Source: Tropicimonas sp. IMCC34043 (GTDB lineage Bacteria > Pseudomonadota > Alphaproteobacteria > Rhodobacterales > Rhodobacteraceae). From it: a DNA stretch of 64,000 nucleotides. The translations under genes and the position numbers were made by a program. The stretch is taken from positions 496,001 through 560,000 of the forward strand of contig NZ_QMEK01000001.1 of assembly GCF_003390845.1 (NCBI RefSeq). The letters run 5' to 3'. Position 1 is the first letter of the stretch; each line of letters begins with the position of its first letter. The notes below the pieces were generated by a model, which ran no database searches, had not been told where the DNA came from, and was given only the letters and a program-made list of their open reading frames with translations. Positions 37,301 to 44,553 of the stretch are shown here, one piece after another.

Positions 37301-37477
37301 ACCGGGGCGGGGGCGGCCAGCCAGCGTGCCATCGGTACCGCCGTCTTTGGCGGGATGCTTGCCGCGACGCTTGTCGGCGTGGTGCTGGTGCCGGTGCTTT
37401 ATGTGGTGATGCAGTCGCTGCGCGAGCGGATCAAGGGCCGGCCCGCGGCGCTGCCCGAACCTCCGGCCGAGCCCTAG
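34340..37477 (+). CDS. RND multidrug efflux transporter (HAE1/AcrB family)
   Basis: 1045 residues, the normal AcrB length. It is a proton-driven trimeric inner-membrane pump. TM1 is at about 10-28, after the typical FSSIFIRRPKTA start. The first periplasmic porter loop and TM2-6 follow, including GIVVDDAIVVVENVERLM with the two aspartates of the proton relay (TM4). The second half has GFLPQEDNGGFF and, in TM10, GLGAKNAILIVEFA with the conserved lysine. HAE1-type sequence suggests hydrophobic drugs or detergents. The start is GTG at 34340, with GGCGAGGA upstream; no ATG gives a complete N-terminus. Confidence 0.96.
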   Translation: MFSSIFIRRPKTAVVISLVVTILGLLAYMVLPVEQFPDITPPVVRVSASFPGASAEVVENTVAAPIEAQVNGVDNMIYMASSSSDSGSYSLAITFEVGTDPDLAAVNVQNRVAQAAGSLPAEVTARGVVTRKSATNILMVAALYSPKGTYDEVFLSNYASINLRDALARVPGVGDAEVLTNLEYAMRIWMDPDRMASLGLTPGDLVAAIREQNLEVSAGQIGAPPAPEGQQFQYTVRAKGRLASPEEFANIVVRTGDAGSIVRLGDVARIELGATFYGASGRFAGNPSTVMAIYQAPGESALAVSERVSAELERLSRLFPDDIAYAIPFNSTDFVRQSLNDVITTLMLTFALVMSVVFVFLGSWRATVIPMVAIPVSLIGTFAVLLAFGMTLNTVSLFALVLAIGIVVDDAIVVVENVERLMAQEGLPPPAATAKAMVQITGPVIATTLVLLAVFVPVTFMPGIAGRLYSEFAITISVAVVISSINALTLSPALCALVLRPRRGPPRGVLAVFEKGVAAAGGAYVAIVRRFVRVALLSLVVLAGVIMATGGLLSFIPKGFLPQEDNGGFFVDIQLPDAASLGRTETVTARLNREIEAIPGVANTVLVNGFSLMNGAGANGAMVIVNLDPWDERTTPDLSVDGILSQVMRIAGGEVAASVIAFNPPPIPGLGLTSGVEMEVQQTGGGTAQELSAALGGLVYAANQRPEIARAFTTFRANVPQLFVDLDRDKARSLGVPISEVFLTLQAYLGSFYVNDFTLFGRVFRVMVQAEGDYRAEADDIARLHVRSRGGQMVPLGTLLTVENILGPTVIDRYNLFRAATVTAVPAPGFSTGDAIAVLAKEAATKLPPGYAYEWTGTAQQQLASGGMVQIILGLAILFGYLFLVAQYESWTMPVAILLSVTVALFGAVAAVGVAGADVNLYTQIGMIMLVGLGAKNAILIVEFAVERRAAGLSIREAAVEAAQQRFRAVMMTALSFLLGVVPLLVATGAGAASQRAIGTAVFGGMLAATLVGVVLVPVLYVVMQSLRERIKGRPAALPEPPAEP

Positions 37478-37541
37478 AACGAACCGGTCTTCCCGCCGAT
37501 GGCGCCGCGTTTGCGCGACCGGCGGGCAGCGCCCGCGGCCC

Positions 37542-38399
37542 TCAGGCCGTCCAGGACAGCCGCTCGGCCAGTACGTCGCCAAGCGGCGTGGTCGGGCGGC
37601 CGATCAGCGTCGACAGGGTCGTGCCCTCGTCATAAAGCGCACCCTCCGCGATCTGGGCGTCGATCCGCGCCAGAACCTTCGGCCAGGGCGCGGCCAGGCC
37701 CGAGTCCGCCAGCGCCTCGGCATAATCCGCTTCGGTCATGTCCCGATAGCCGATCTGCTGGCCGCTGATCTTTGAAAGCTCGGCGGCCAGATCGGCCAGC
37801 GTGAAGGCCGTGTCGCCGGAAAGCTCATAGGTCGCGCCTTCGTGGCCCTCGCCGGTCAGGACCGCCACGGCAGCCGCGGCATAATCCGCCCGCGCCGCGG
37901 CCGAGATGCGCCCGTCGCCCGCAGCACCCGCCAGTATGCCCGCCGCAAGCGCCGAGATTGCCGTGTCGACATAGTTTTCGATGTACCAGCCATTGCGCAG
38001 GATCGTGCAGGCGATGCCGCTTTCGCCCAGGATCAGTTCGGTCGCCAGATGCTCCTGCGCCAGACCGAGCGGCGAGGTGTTCGCCCGCAGCAGGCTGGTA
38101 TAGACGATCCGCCCGAGGTTTTGCTCCATCGCGCCGAAGATCACGTTGCGGTGCTGCACCTCGCGAAGGCCAATGTCGCTGCCCGAGATCAGAAGCAGGC
38201 TGTCGATGCCTTCCAGCCCCGCCAGGATCTGGTCGGGGTCGTTATAGTCGAACGGGCGGACCTCGACCCCGAGGTCCAGCGCTGCCGCCTTCGCCGGGTC
38301 GCGCGCCAGGGCGACGATCTGGTCTGCCGGCATCCGTTCCTTCAGCAATCCGATGACAATCTGGCCGAACTGGCCAGTGGCTCCCGTAACCCCGATCAT
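37542..38399 (-). CDS. NmrA-type NAD(P)-binding oxidoreductase (QorB-like)
   Basis: 285 residues. An N-terminal Rossmann fold (MIGVTGATGQFGQIVIGLL with the GxxGxxG motif, then ALARDP) is followed by LLLISGSDIGLREVQHRNVI and IVYTSLLRAN. This is the atypical-SDR pattern of NmrA/QorB proteins, which reduce quinones or act as NADP(H) sensors. The catalytic YxxxK is absent, as usual for the subgroup. ATG at 38399 has GCGAGGA six to seven bases upstream; the frame continues to 38423. It converges with the RND pump gene and is divergent to the NDUFA12 gene. These genes are often paired with an HxlR regulator, which is not seen here. Confidence 0.88.
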   Translation of the reverse strand: MIGVTGATGQFGQIVIGLLKERMPADQIVALARDPAKAAALDLGVEVRPFDYNDPDQILAGLEGIDSLLLISGSDIGLREVQHRNVIFGAMEQNLGRIVYTSLLRANTSPLGLAQEHLATELILGESGIACTILRNGWYIENYVDTAISALAAGILAGAAGDGRISAAARADYAAAAVAVLTGEGHEGATYELSGDTAFTLADLAAELSKISGQQIGYRDMTEADYAEALADSGLAAPWPKVLARIDAQIAEGALYDEGTTLSTLIGRPTTPLGDVLAERLSWTA

Positions 38400-38674
38400 G
38401 GCATTCCTCGCGCCTGCGTTCACTCGGGACGGTATGTCGGGGTGCTCCGTCCCTCGGCCAGACGGCGCCGCTGCTTGGCACGGGGTTTCGCCGGGGCGGG
38501 GCGGGGGCGACCGGATTTCGGGCCGATGTGCGGACCTCTGCCCAAGCCTTCACCGTCTGTCGAACGCCAGGGCGTCGCCCGCAGCGGCATCCCGGACGAC
38601 CCGCGTCCATTTGGATCTGGACCTCGGCGCCTGCCTGCGCCATGACGGAAGGCAAAGACGCATCGGAGGCATGT

Positions 38675-39058
38675 ATGAGTTTCCTTAAATCGGTGCTGCG
38701 CGCCATCACATGGTGGGACGGGCAGACCTATGGCACTCAGATCTTCACCTCGCGCCATGGTGTGAAGGTTGGCGAGGACGAGTCCGGCAACGTCTATTAC
38801 CAGACCAAGGACGACAGCAAACGCTGGGTAATCTTCAACGGCGAGGTCGAGGCGAGCAAGATCACGCCCGACTGGCACGGCTGGCTGCACAAGACCTTTG
38901 ACGAGCCGCCGACGTTGCGGCCGCTGGTGCACAAGGTCTGGGAAAAGCCGCATATCGAGAACCTGAGCGGCACGCCGCTGGCCTATGCGCCGCCGGGGTC
39001 GCTGCGTCAGGCCGCGCCCGAGGCGCATCGCGAATACGAGGCCTGGTCGCCGGAATGA
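38675..39058 (+). CDS. NADH:ubiquinone oxidoreductase NDUFA12-type subunit
   Basis: 127 residues. This is the alphaproteobacterial homologue of the mitochondrial complex I accessory subunit NDUFA12 (B17.2), which binds the hydrophilic arm on the membrane side. Motifs: WWDGQTYGTQIFT, YYQTKDDSKRWVIFNGEVEASKI, DWHGWLHKTFDEPPT. The main nuo operon is elsewhere. ATG at 38675 has CGGAGG upstream; an overlapping out-of-frame ATG lies at 38671. It leads a plus-strand cluster with mlaD and the DUF2155 gene, an order I recognise from Rhodobacterales. This subunit makes the bacterium's complex I mitochondrion-like. Confidence 0.95.
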   Translation: MSFLKSVLRAITWWDGQTYGTQIFTSRHGVKVGEDESGNVYYQTKDDSKRWVIFNGEVEASKITPDWHGWLHKTFDEPPTLRPLVHKVWEKPHIENLSGTPLAYAPPGSLRQAAPEAHREYEAWSPE

Positions 39059-39112
39059 TCCGTTCGGACCAAACCGCAATTCGGGCCGCAGGTGTCTGCG
39101 GCGGGAGTATCC

Positions 39113-39565
39113 ATGTCTGAAAGCCCGGCCGAGATCATTGCCGGCGGCGTCACCCTGATCGTGGCCGCCGGTTTTCTGTTCTATACCACCCAGATTGCGG
39201 GCTCGATCGGCACGCAGGGCAATGGCTATCCCCTGACCGCAAGCTTCCGGTCGATCGAGGGCGTGGGCGTTGGCACCGACGTGCGGCTCGCCGGCGTCAA
39301 GGTCGGGACCGTCACCGACGTCAGCCTGAACCCCGAGACGTTTCGCGCCGACATGACCGTGAACGTGCAGGACACGATCACGCTGCCCGAGGACAGTTCG
39401 ATCTCGATTTCGTCCGAGGGACTGCTCGGCGGGAATTTCGTCGAACTGGTGCCGGGCGGATCGCCGTTCAACCTCAACGCCGGAGACGAGATCGAGGACA
39501 CGCAAGGCGCGCTCAGTCTGCTGGCGCTGCTGGCGAAGTTCGTCTCCTCCTCGGACAGCAACTGA
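39113..39565 (+). CDS. mlaD: Outer-membrane lipid asymmetry protein MlaD
   Basis: 150 residues. A single N-terminal helix (about 8-28, IIAGGVTLIVAAGFLFYTT) anchors it in the inner membrane. The MCE domain (about 40-125, PLTASFRSIEGVGVGTDVRLAGVKVGTV, LPEDSSISISSEGLLGGNFVEL) forms the hexameric ring that passes phospholipids between the outer membrane and the MlaFE ABC transporter. MlaE, MlaF and MlaB are not in the window. ATG at 39113 follows GGGAG. The stop overlaps the start of the DUF2155 gene (TGATGA), so the two are coupled. Confidence 0.93.
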   Translation: MSESPAEIIAGGVTLIVAAGFLFYTTQIAGSIGTQGNGYPLTASFRSIEGVGVGTDVRLAGVKVGTVTDVSLNPETFRADMTVNVQDTITLPEDSSISISSEGLLGGNFVELVPGGSPFNLNAGDEIEDTQGALSLLALLAKFVSSSDSN

Positions 39566-39975
39566 TGACCACGGTGCGGGCGATTGCCTTGGCGATGGCT
39601 GTCGGGGCGGGCGCTGCAGCCGGAGTATCGGTTCTGCCTGCTGGCAGGGCTGCGGCCGAGCAGGTGCTGCAGGTGCCGGCAACCAGTGCGCCATCGGCGA
39701 CCTTGCGGGTGCTCGACAAGATCACCGGCGATACGACCGACCTTGAGATCGGGCGCGGCCAGACGCGGATGGTCGGCCGGTTGCAGATCGTTCTGGGCGA
39801 TTGTCGGTTTCCCACCAACAACCCCAATTCCGATGCCTATGCCTGGCTCGAGATCCGTGACGATTCGCTGACAGGCACGGTGTTTTCGGGCTGGATGGTC
39901 GCCTCGTCGCCGGCGCTGAGCGCGCTTGACCACCCGCGCTATGACGTCTGGGTCTTGCGCTGCAACAATTCCTGA
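39565..39975 (+). CDS. DUF2155 domain-containing periplasmic protein
   Basis: 136 residues with a signal peptide (about 1-31, cleavage near GRAAAEQ). The DUF2155 core follows: ATLRVLDKITGDTTDLEI, LQIVLGDCRFPTNNPNSDAYAWLEI and GWMVASSPALSALDHPRYDVWVLRC. Two cysteines (in GDCRFP and VLRCNNS) could form a disulfide. The function is unknown; it is conserved next to mlaD and aat in Rhodobacterales, hinting at an envelope role. ATG at 39565 overlaps the mlaD stop. Its last 37 bases overlap the 3' end of aat on the opposite strand. Confidence 0.9.
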   Translation: MTTVRAIALAMAVGAGAAAGVSVLPAGRAAAEQVLQVPATSAPSATLRVLDKITGDTTDLEIGRGQTRMVGRLQIVLGDCRFPTNNPNSDAYAWLEIRDDSLTGTVFSGWMVASSPALSALDHPRYDVWVLRCNNS

Positions 39976-40580
39976 GGCGTCGGCACCGCGCCCGCCCGGT
40001 CGAAATCGGCATCGAGCCGCAACGCCTTTTCCAGCATCGCCCCATAGCGGCCGCGACTGATCTCGACCGCGCCGAGACTGGCCAGATGCGGGGTCAGGAA
40101 CTGGGTGTCGAACAGCCGGAAGCCGCCCTGCCACAGCCGGTCGGTCAGATAGGCCAACGCGATTTTCGAGGCATCGGTCCGGCGCGAGAACATGCTTTCG
40201 CCGAAGAAGGCACCCCCCAAAGCCACCCCATAGACCCCGCCGACCAGCGCGTCGCCCTCCCAGACCTCGATCGAATGGGCCCGGCCGCGCGCGTGCAACG
40301 CGACATAGAGCGCGAATATCGTGGCGTTGATCCAGGTTTCCGACCGGTCGGCGCAGCCGGTGACAACACCGATGAAATCCAGGTTGGTGGTGATGCGGAA
40401 CGGCTCGCGCAGCAGCACCCGGCGCAACGAGCGCGAGATATGAAAGCCGTCAAGCGGGAAGATGCCGCGACGTTCCGGGGCGAGCCAAAAGATCTCCTCG
40501 GCCTCGCGGCTTTCGGCCATCGGAAAAACGCCCGCCGCATAGGCGCGCAGCAACAGATCGGGGGTCAGGTCCTGCGACAT
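39939..40580 (-). CDS. aat: Leucyl/phenylalanyl-tRNA-protein transferase
   Basis: 213 residues. Aat adds Leu or Phe to N-terminal Arg/Lys, marking proteins for ClpS/ClpAP degradation (N-end rule). Motifs: LLLRAYAAGVFPMAESREAEEIFWLAPERRGIFPL, then HAWN-region equivalents SIEVWEGDALVGGVYGVALGGAFFGESMFS and LYLTDRL-like AYLTDRLWQGGF. ATG at 40580 has AAAGGT upstream. It lies behind accC in the same direction after a 252-base gap. Its 3' end overlaps the convergent DUF2155 gene by 37 bases. Confidence 0.94.
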   Translation of the reverse strand: MSQDLTPDLLLRAYAAGVFPMAESREAEEIFWLAPERRGIFPLDGFHISRSLRRVLLREPFRITTNLDFIGVVTGCADRSETWINATIFALYVALHARGRAHSIEVWEGDALVGGVYGVALGGAFFGESMFSRRTDASKIALAYLTDRLWQGGFRLFDTQFLTPHLASLGAVEISRGRYGAMLEKALRLDADFDRAGAVPTPQELLQRKTQTS

Positions 40581-40832
40581 GGCGCTGACCTTTCTGTGCC
40601 GCAGGTGTCGGCATCGGCCGTTTGAGCAACCCCTGCAGGACGGCAGTGGTGCGTGGCGCGATGGTGGGAAGCTGGCGTTGGCGGCGGGTTTGTTCGTCCG
40701 AAAACGGGCGCCATGCGCTCACCGACGCAATCCTGCGCGATCCCCGGTTCCTGACGACATCCGATCACCAGCTCCGGGGTCCGCTTCCTGTCGGCGTCCG
40801 GCCGGGCGGAACGATCCGCACGTCCAGACAGC

Positions 40833-42179
40833 TCATTCGAGATTTCCGGCCAGCCATTTCTCCAGCCAGTGGATGTCATAGCTTCCGGTCTGGATCGCAG
40901 GCTCGCGCAACAGCGCGTCGAACAGCGGCAGCGTCGTGTCGATGCCTTCGATCACCAGCTCGCTCAGCGCCCGCTGCAGCCGCGACAGCGCCTCGGGCCG
41001 GTCGCGGCCACGCACGATCAGCTTGGCGACCAGACTGTCGTAATAGGGCGGGATGGTATAGCCGCTGTAAAGCGCCGAATCCATCCGCACGCCAAGCCCG
41101 CCCGGGGCATGGTACATGCCGACGTTGCCGGGGCTCGGGGTGAAGTTCGGCAGTTTCTCGGCATTGATCCGCACCTCGATGGCGTGGCCCAGAACCTCGA
41201 GTTCGTCCTGCACGAAGGACATCGGCTCGCCCTGTGCGACGCGGATCTGCTCGCGGACCAGATCGACGCCGAAGACCGCTTCGGTCACCGGATGTTCGAC
41301 CTGCAGGCGGGTATTCATCTCGATGAAAAAGAACTCGCCGTCCTCATAGAGGAATTCGATGGTGCCGGCGCCGATATAGTTGATGCCGGCCACCGCATCG
41401 GCACAGACCTTGCCGATGTGCGCGCGCATTTCGGCGGTGATCGCGGGGCCAGGGGCCTCCTCCATCACCTTCTGGTGGCGGCGCTGCAGCGAACAGTCAC
41501 GCTCGCCCAGATGCACCGCGCGTCCCTTGCCGTCGCCAAAGACCTGAACCTCGATGTGGCGCGGCCGGGTCAGATATTTCTCGAGATAGACTTCGTCGTT
41601 GCCGAAGGCGGCCTTGGCCTCGGACCGGGCGGTCTGGAACGCGTGTTCAAGGTCATCTGCTGTCGGGGCAAGTTTCATGCCGCGGCCGCCGCCGCCGGCG
41701 GTTGCCTTGACGATCACCGGATAGCCGATCTGGTCGGCCACGATCCTTGCCGTTTCGACATCGGGCACACCGCCGTCCGAGCCGGGGACGCAGGGCACGC
41801 CAAGGGCCTTCATCGTCTCCTTGGCGGCAATCTTGTCGCCCATGACCCGGATGTGTTCGGCGGTCGGGCCGATGAAGGCAAGACCGTGATCCTCGACGAT
41901 CTGGACGAAGCTGGCATTCTCGGACAGGAACCCATAGCCCGGATGGATCGCGTCGGCCCCGGTAATCTCGCAGGCCGAGATGATGTTGGGGAAGGCGAGA
42001 TAGCTTTGCGAGGATGGCGGCGGGCCGATGCAGACGCTTTCGTCGGCAAGCCTGACATGCATGGCATCGCTGTCGGCGGTGGAGTGGACCGCGACCGACC
42101 GGATGCCCATCTCTCGGCAGGCCCGGATGACGCGGAGCGCGATTTCGCCCCGATTGGCGATCAGGATCTTCTGGAACAT
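40833..42179 (-). CDS. accC: Acetyl-CoA carboxylase biotin carboxylase subunit
   Basis: Carboxylates biotin on AccB with bicarbonate and ATP, first half-reaction of malonyl-CoA formation. 448 residues, normal length. The ATP-grasp fold shows FQKILIANRGEIALR, KATAGGGGRGMKL (glycine-rich loop), the EKYLTRPRHIEVQVFGD segment, CSLQRRHQKVMEEAPGP, EFLYEDGEFFFIEMNTRLQVEHPVTE and the FEVRINAE-like AIEVRINAE. ATG at 42179 overlaps the accB stop; a GTG one codon earlier (42182) is also possible. Co-transcribed with accB. Confidence 0.97.
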   Translation of the reverse strand: MFQKILIANRGEIALRVIRACREMGIRSVAVHSTADSDAMHVRLADESVCIGPPPSSQSYLAFPNIISACEITGADAIHPGYGFLSENASFVQIVEDHGLAFIGPTAEHIRVMGDKIAAKETMKALGVPCVPGSDGGVPDVETARIVADQIGYPVIVKATAGGGGRGMKLAPTADDLEHAFQTARSEAKAAFGNDEVYLEKYLTRPRHIEVQVFGDGKGRAVHLGERDCSLQRRHQKVMEEAPGPAITAEMRAHIGKVCADAVAGINYIGAGTIEFLYEDGEFFFIEMNTRLQVEHPVTEAVFGVDLVREQIRVAQGEPMSFVQDELEVLGHAIEVRINAEKLPNFTPSPGNVGMYHAPGGLGVRMDSALYSGYTIPPYYDSLVAKLIVRGRDRPEALSRLQRALSELVIEGIDTTLPLFDALLREPAIQTGSYDIHWLEKWLAGNLE

Positions 42180-42688
42180 CACTCGATGATCATCAGGGGG
42201 GCGCCGAATTCGACCGGGGCGCCGTTTTCGATCAGGATGCGTTTCACCATGCCGGCCCGCGGTGCGGGGATCTGGTTCATGGTCTTCATCGCCTCGATAA
42301 TCAGCAGGGTCTGGCCCTCCTCGACCAGGTCGCCGATGGCGACGAAAACCGGCGTGCCGGGTTCGGGCGAGAGATAGACGGTTCCGACCATGGGCGATGT
42401 GACGGCACCGGGCAGTTGCGCCGGGTCCTCGACCTCGAGGGCAGGGGCGGCGACAGGGGCCGGGGCCGGGGCGCCCGAGGGCGCGGCCATCATCTGCGGG
42501 GCCGCCGGAGCGGCAGGCGCGGCGGCGAAGTATTGCGGGACCGGAAACTGGCGCGAGACCTTGACGGTAAGATTGTCGTTGTCACCGTATTCGCGCTTCA
42601 CCTCGAGCTCGGTGAGATCGTTGGCTCGAAGGAGCGCCGCGAGCGCCTCGATGAAGGCGACGTCCGCGTCCTGACTCTTGTTGGTCAT
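42179..42688 (-). CDS. accB: Biotin carboxyl carrier protein
   Basis: Carries biotin between the biotin carboxylase (AccC) and the transcarboxylase. 169 residues: an N-terminal helical part ([19 protein letters not shown]), an Ala/Pro-rich flexible linker (about 60-92), and the C-terminal biotinyl domain. The biotinylated lysine is in EAMKTMNQI (the usual AMKLMN with T for L), preceded by [20 protein letters not shown] at 42688 has AAGGG upstream. accC overlaps its stop. In several alphaproteobacteria aroQ precedes accB; it does not here. Confidence 0.96.
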   Translation of the reverse strand: MTNKSQDADVAFIEALAALLRANDLTELEVKREYGDNDNLTVKVSRQFPVPQYFAAAPAAPAAPQMMAAPSGAPAPAPVAAPALEVEDPAQLPGAVTSPMVGTVYLSPEPGTPVFVAIGDLVEEGQTLLIIEAMKTMNQIPAPRAGMVKRILIENGAPVEFGAPLMIIE

Positions 42689-42954
42689 ATTGCCCTTGCC
42701 TCGTGTTGTCCGAAAACTGTCTTCCCTTAGCTGAAGGTGGCAGAGGAGGAAAGGGAAGGATAGGGTGCCAAACTGCGTGCGACCGACGCGGGCAACCAGG
42801 GATCAGGCCTGAATCCGCACGCAGGAGTATCCGTTGCCGGAAAGCCCGCGCGGGGTGACGGGTGCCCGGACCAGTATGTTCGGGGGTGCGAATCGCCGCC
42901 CGAGCGCTGGTTTCGGGCGGCCCCGGTGGTTCGCCGGGGGCACCCCGGTCCGGC

Positions 42955-44343
42955 TCAACTGCCGTCGTTGCAGGTGCCAAGGTCGCCGCCTGCGAACATC
43001 GGATTGTCCGGCTCGTACCAGATCTGTGCTGTCGGCGTGACCTCGACAATCTCGAGCAGGTCGAACTCTGAACTCGGGCGTTCCTTGCCGCGCACCACCA
43101 GAACGTCCTTGAAACACTGATGGTCGGCGCCGCGATACAGCGTCGGGCCATTGCCGAGCCCGTCGAACAGAAAGCCCTTGTTGGCCCCCGAGGATATGCC
43201 GGGCAGGGAACTGTCGCCGCCGGCCAGCGCCTCGACCACCGCGCAGGGGGCGAATGACCCGGCGCGCGTCACCGCATCGGCATAGAGCAGGGTCTGGACA
43301 TAGCAGGTATGGGCCGCCTGGCTGGGCGGGGCACCATAGCGGGCGGTGAAAGACTTGGTCAGGGCTTGCGATCCGGCATCGGGCAGCGACCAGTGCCAGT
43401 TCGTGGTCCCGAGGATCCCCTTGACGTTCTCGCCCGCGCCGCTCGCCATCAGCCGCGAATAAAGCGGCACCACGATCTCGACCTGCTTGCCGTTGACCTG
43501 ACGGTCGCGCAGCCCCGATTGCACGGCATTTGTCAGCGAGTTGACCATGTTGCCGCCGTAATGGTTCAGGATCAGCACATCGGCGCCCGACTCCATCGCC
43601 TGCTGGACGAAGTCCGAGAAATCGCTGGTATCGAGAGGTGTCAGAATATTGTCGACGGTCTGCCAGCCAAGCGCCTCTGTCGCGGCCTGGATCGATGCCT
43701 GCTGGGTCCAGCCCCAGGTATAGTCGGCGGTCAGATGGACGGCCTTGCGGTCGGCGCCGTACTGCTTGACCAGCACAGGCGCCAGCGCGGCGCCCGACAT
43801 GTACGCGTTGAAAAACTGCCGGAAACCGTTCGCACGCTTGTTGCGCCCGGTGGTGTCGTTGGAATGGCTGAGCCCGGCCATGAAGATCACGCCTGCGTCC
43901 TGGCACAGATCCTGCACCGTGATCGCGACGTCCGAGGACGACCCGCCGGTGATCATGACCGCGCCGTCCTTGCCGATCATTCCCTTGACCGCGTCGCGCG
44001 CGGCGTCCGGGTCGGTCCGGGTGTCGCCGGCAACGAAGTCGACCTTGCGGCCGAGGATGCCGCTGCCGTCGAGGGCGGTCGATGAAAAGGTCGCAAGCAT
44101 GCCGCCATCGCCGCCGCCGTTCAGATGTTCGACCGCAAGCTGCAGCGCGCGCAGCTCGTCATCGCCTTCGTCGGCATAGGGGCCGGTCTGTGGCACGGCA
44201 AACCCGAGCGTCACCGTCTTGCCACGCGGTTCGTTGGTGAAGGCGCGGGCGGTGCCGGTGAAGATCGTCGGCAGGGCCAGCCCTGCCGCGGCGGCCGCAC
44301 CGCGACCGAGGGCACCGCGTCGTGTGAGGTTGCTTGCCGACAT
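42955..44343 (-). CDS. Tat-exported periplasmic binding protein (branched-chain amino acid/urea type)
   Basis: 462 residues. The N-terminus has a Tat-type signal (LTRRGALGRGAAAAAGLALP, cleavage near GTARA). The mature part is a type I periplasmic-binding fold: VTLGFAVPQTGPYADEGDDE, VDFVAGDTRTDPDAA, ITGGSSSDVAITVQDL, FMAGLSHSNDTTG and ADYTWGWTQQ, as in LivJ/UrtA/FmdD-like proteins. Three cysteines sit near the C-terminal half. ATG at 44343 has GGGAGGA upstream. No permease or ATPase genes are adjacent, so it is an orphan receptor, perhaps serving a distant ABC transporter. It is divergent to the XRE-type regulator across 210 bases. Confidence 0.9.
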   Translation of the reverse strand: MSASNLTRRGALGRGAAAAAGLALPTIFTGTARAFTNEPRGKTVTLGFAVPQTGPYADEGDDELRALQLAVEHLNGGGDGGMLATFSSTALDGSGILGRKVDFVAGDTRTDPDAARDAVKGMIGKDGAVMITGGSSSDVAITVQDLCQDAGVIFMAGLSHSNDTTGRNKRANGFRQFFNAYMSGAALAPVLVKQYGADRKAVHLTADYTWGWTQQASIQAATEALGWQTVDNILTPLDTSDFSDFVQQAMESGADVLILNHYGGNMVNSLTNAVQSGLRDRQVNGKQVEIVVPLYSRLMASGAGENVKGILGTTNWHWSLPDAGSQALTKSFTARYGAPPSQAAHTCYVQTLLYADAVTRAGSFAPCAVVEALAGGDSSLPGISSGANKGFLFDGLGNGPTLYRGADHQCFKDVLVVRGKERPSSEFDLLEIVEVTPTAQIWYEPDNPMFAGGDLGTCNDGS

Positions 44344-44468
44344 CCTATCCTCCCTCAAGTGCCCGACATTGCGGGGGAACTGCCCCGATGCCGGTGTGAT
44401 CGAGGCCAGACTTTATCGGAGCCTCCAGGCAAACACGACAACAACCTCTTTCCGGCACGGCAATTTCG

Positions 44469-44481
44469 GTAAATAGTTTAC
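44469..44481. promoter_or_regulatory. Likely operator GTAAA-TAG-TTTAC
   Basis: A perfect 5-bp inverted repeat with a 3-base centre in an AT-rich patch, 73 bases upstream of the regulator start and 126 from the divergent binding-protein start. A second GTAAA half-site lies at 44501. AT-rich short palindromes of this kind are typical for ScfR/RamB-type XRE regulators. Confidence 0.45.
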
Positions 44482-44553
44482 AAAATGGCGGCGGGGATCG
44501 GTAAATTCACCCGCGCTGCGACGGGAAGCCCATGGAATGATGGAAGAACGCTG

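Noticed and set aside
34388-37582. 1064-codon minus-strand frame opposite the RND pump
   Set aside because: It is an antisense shadow; His/Arg/Asp-rich composition without domains.
40581-40832. Possible small gene between accC and aat
   Set aside because: Open frames exist on both strands but lack a ribosome site, conserved motifs or a convincing codon pattern.
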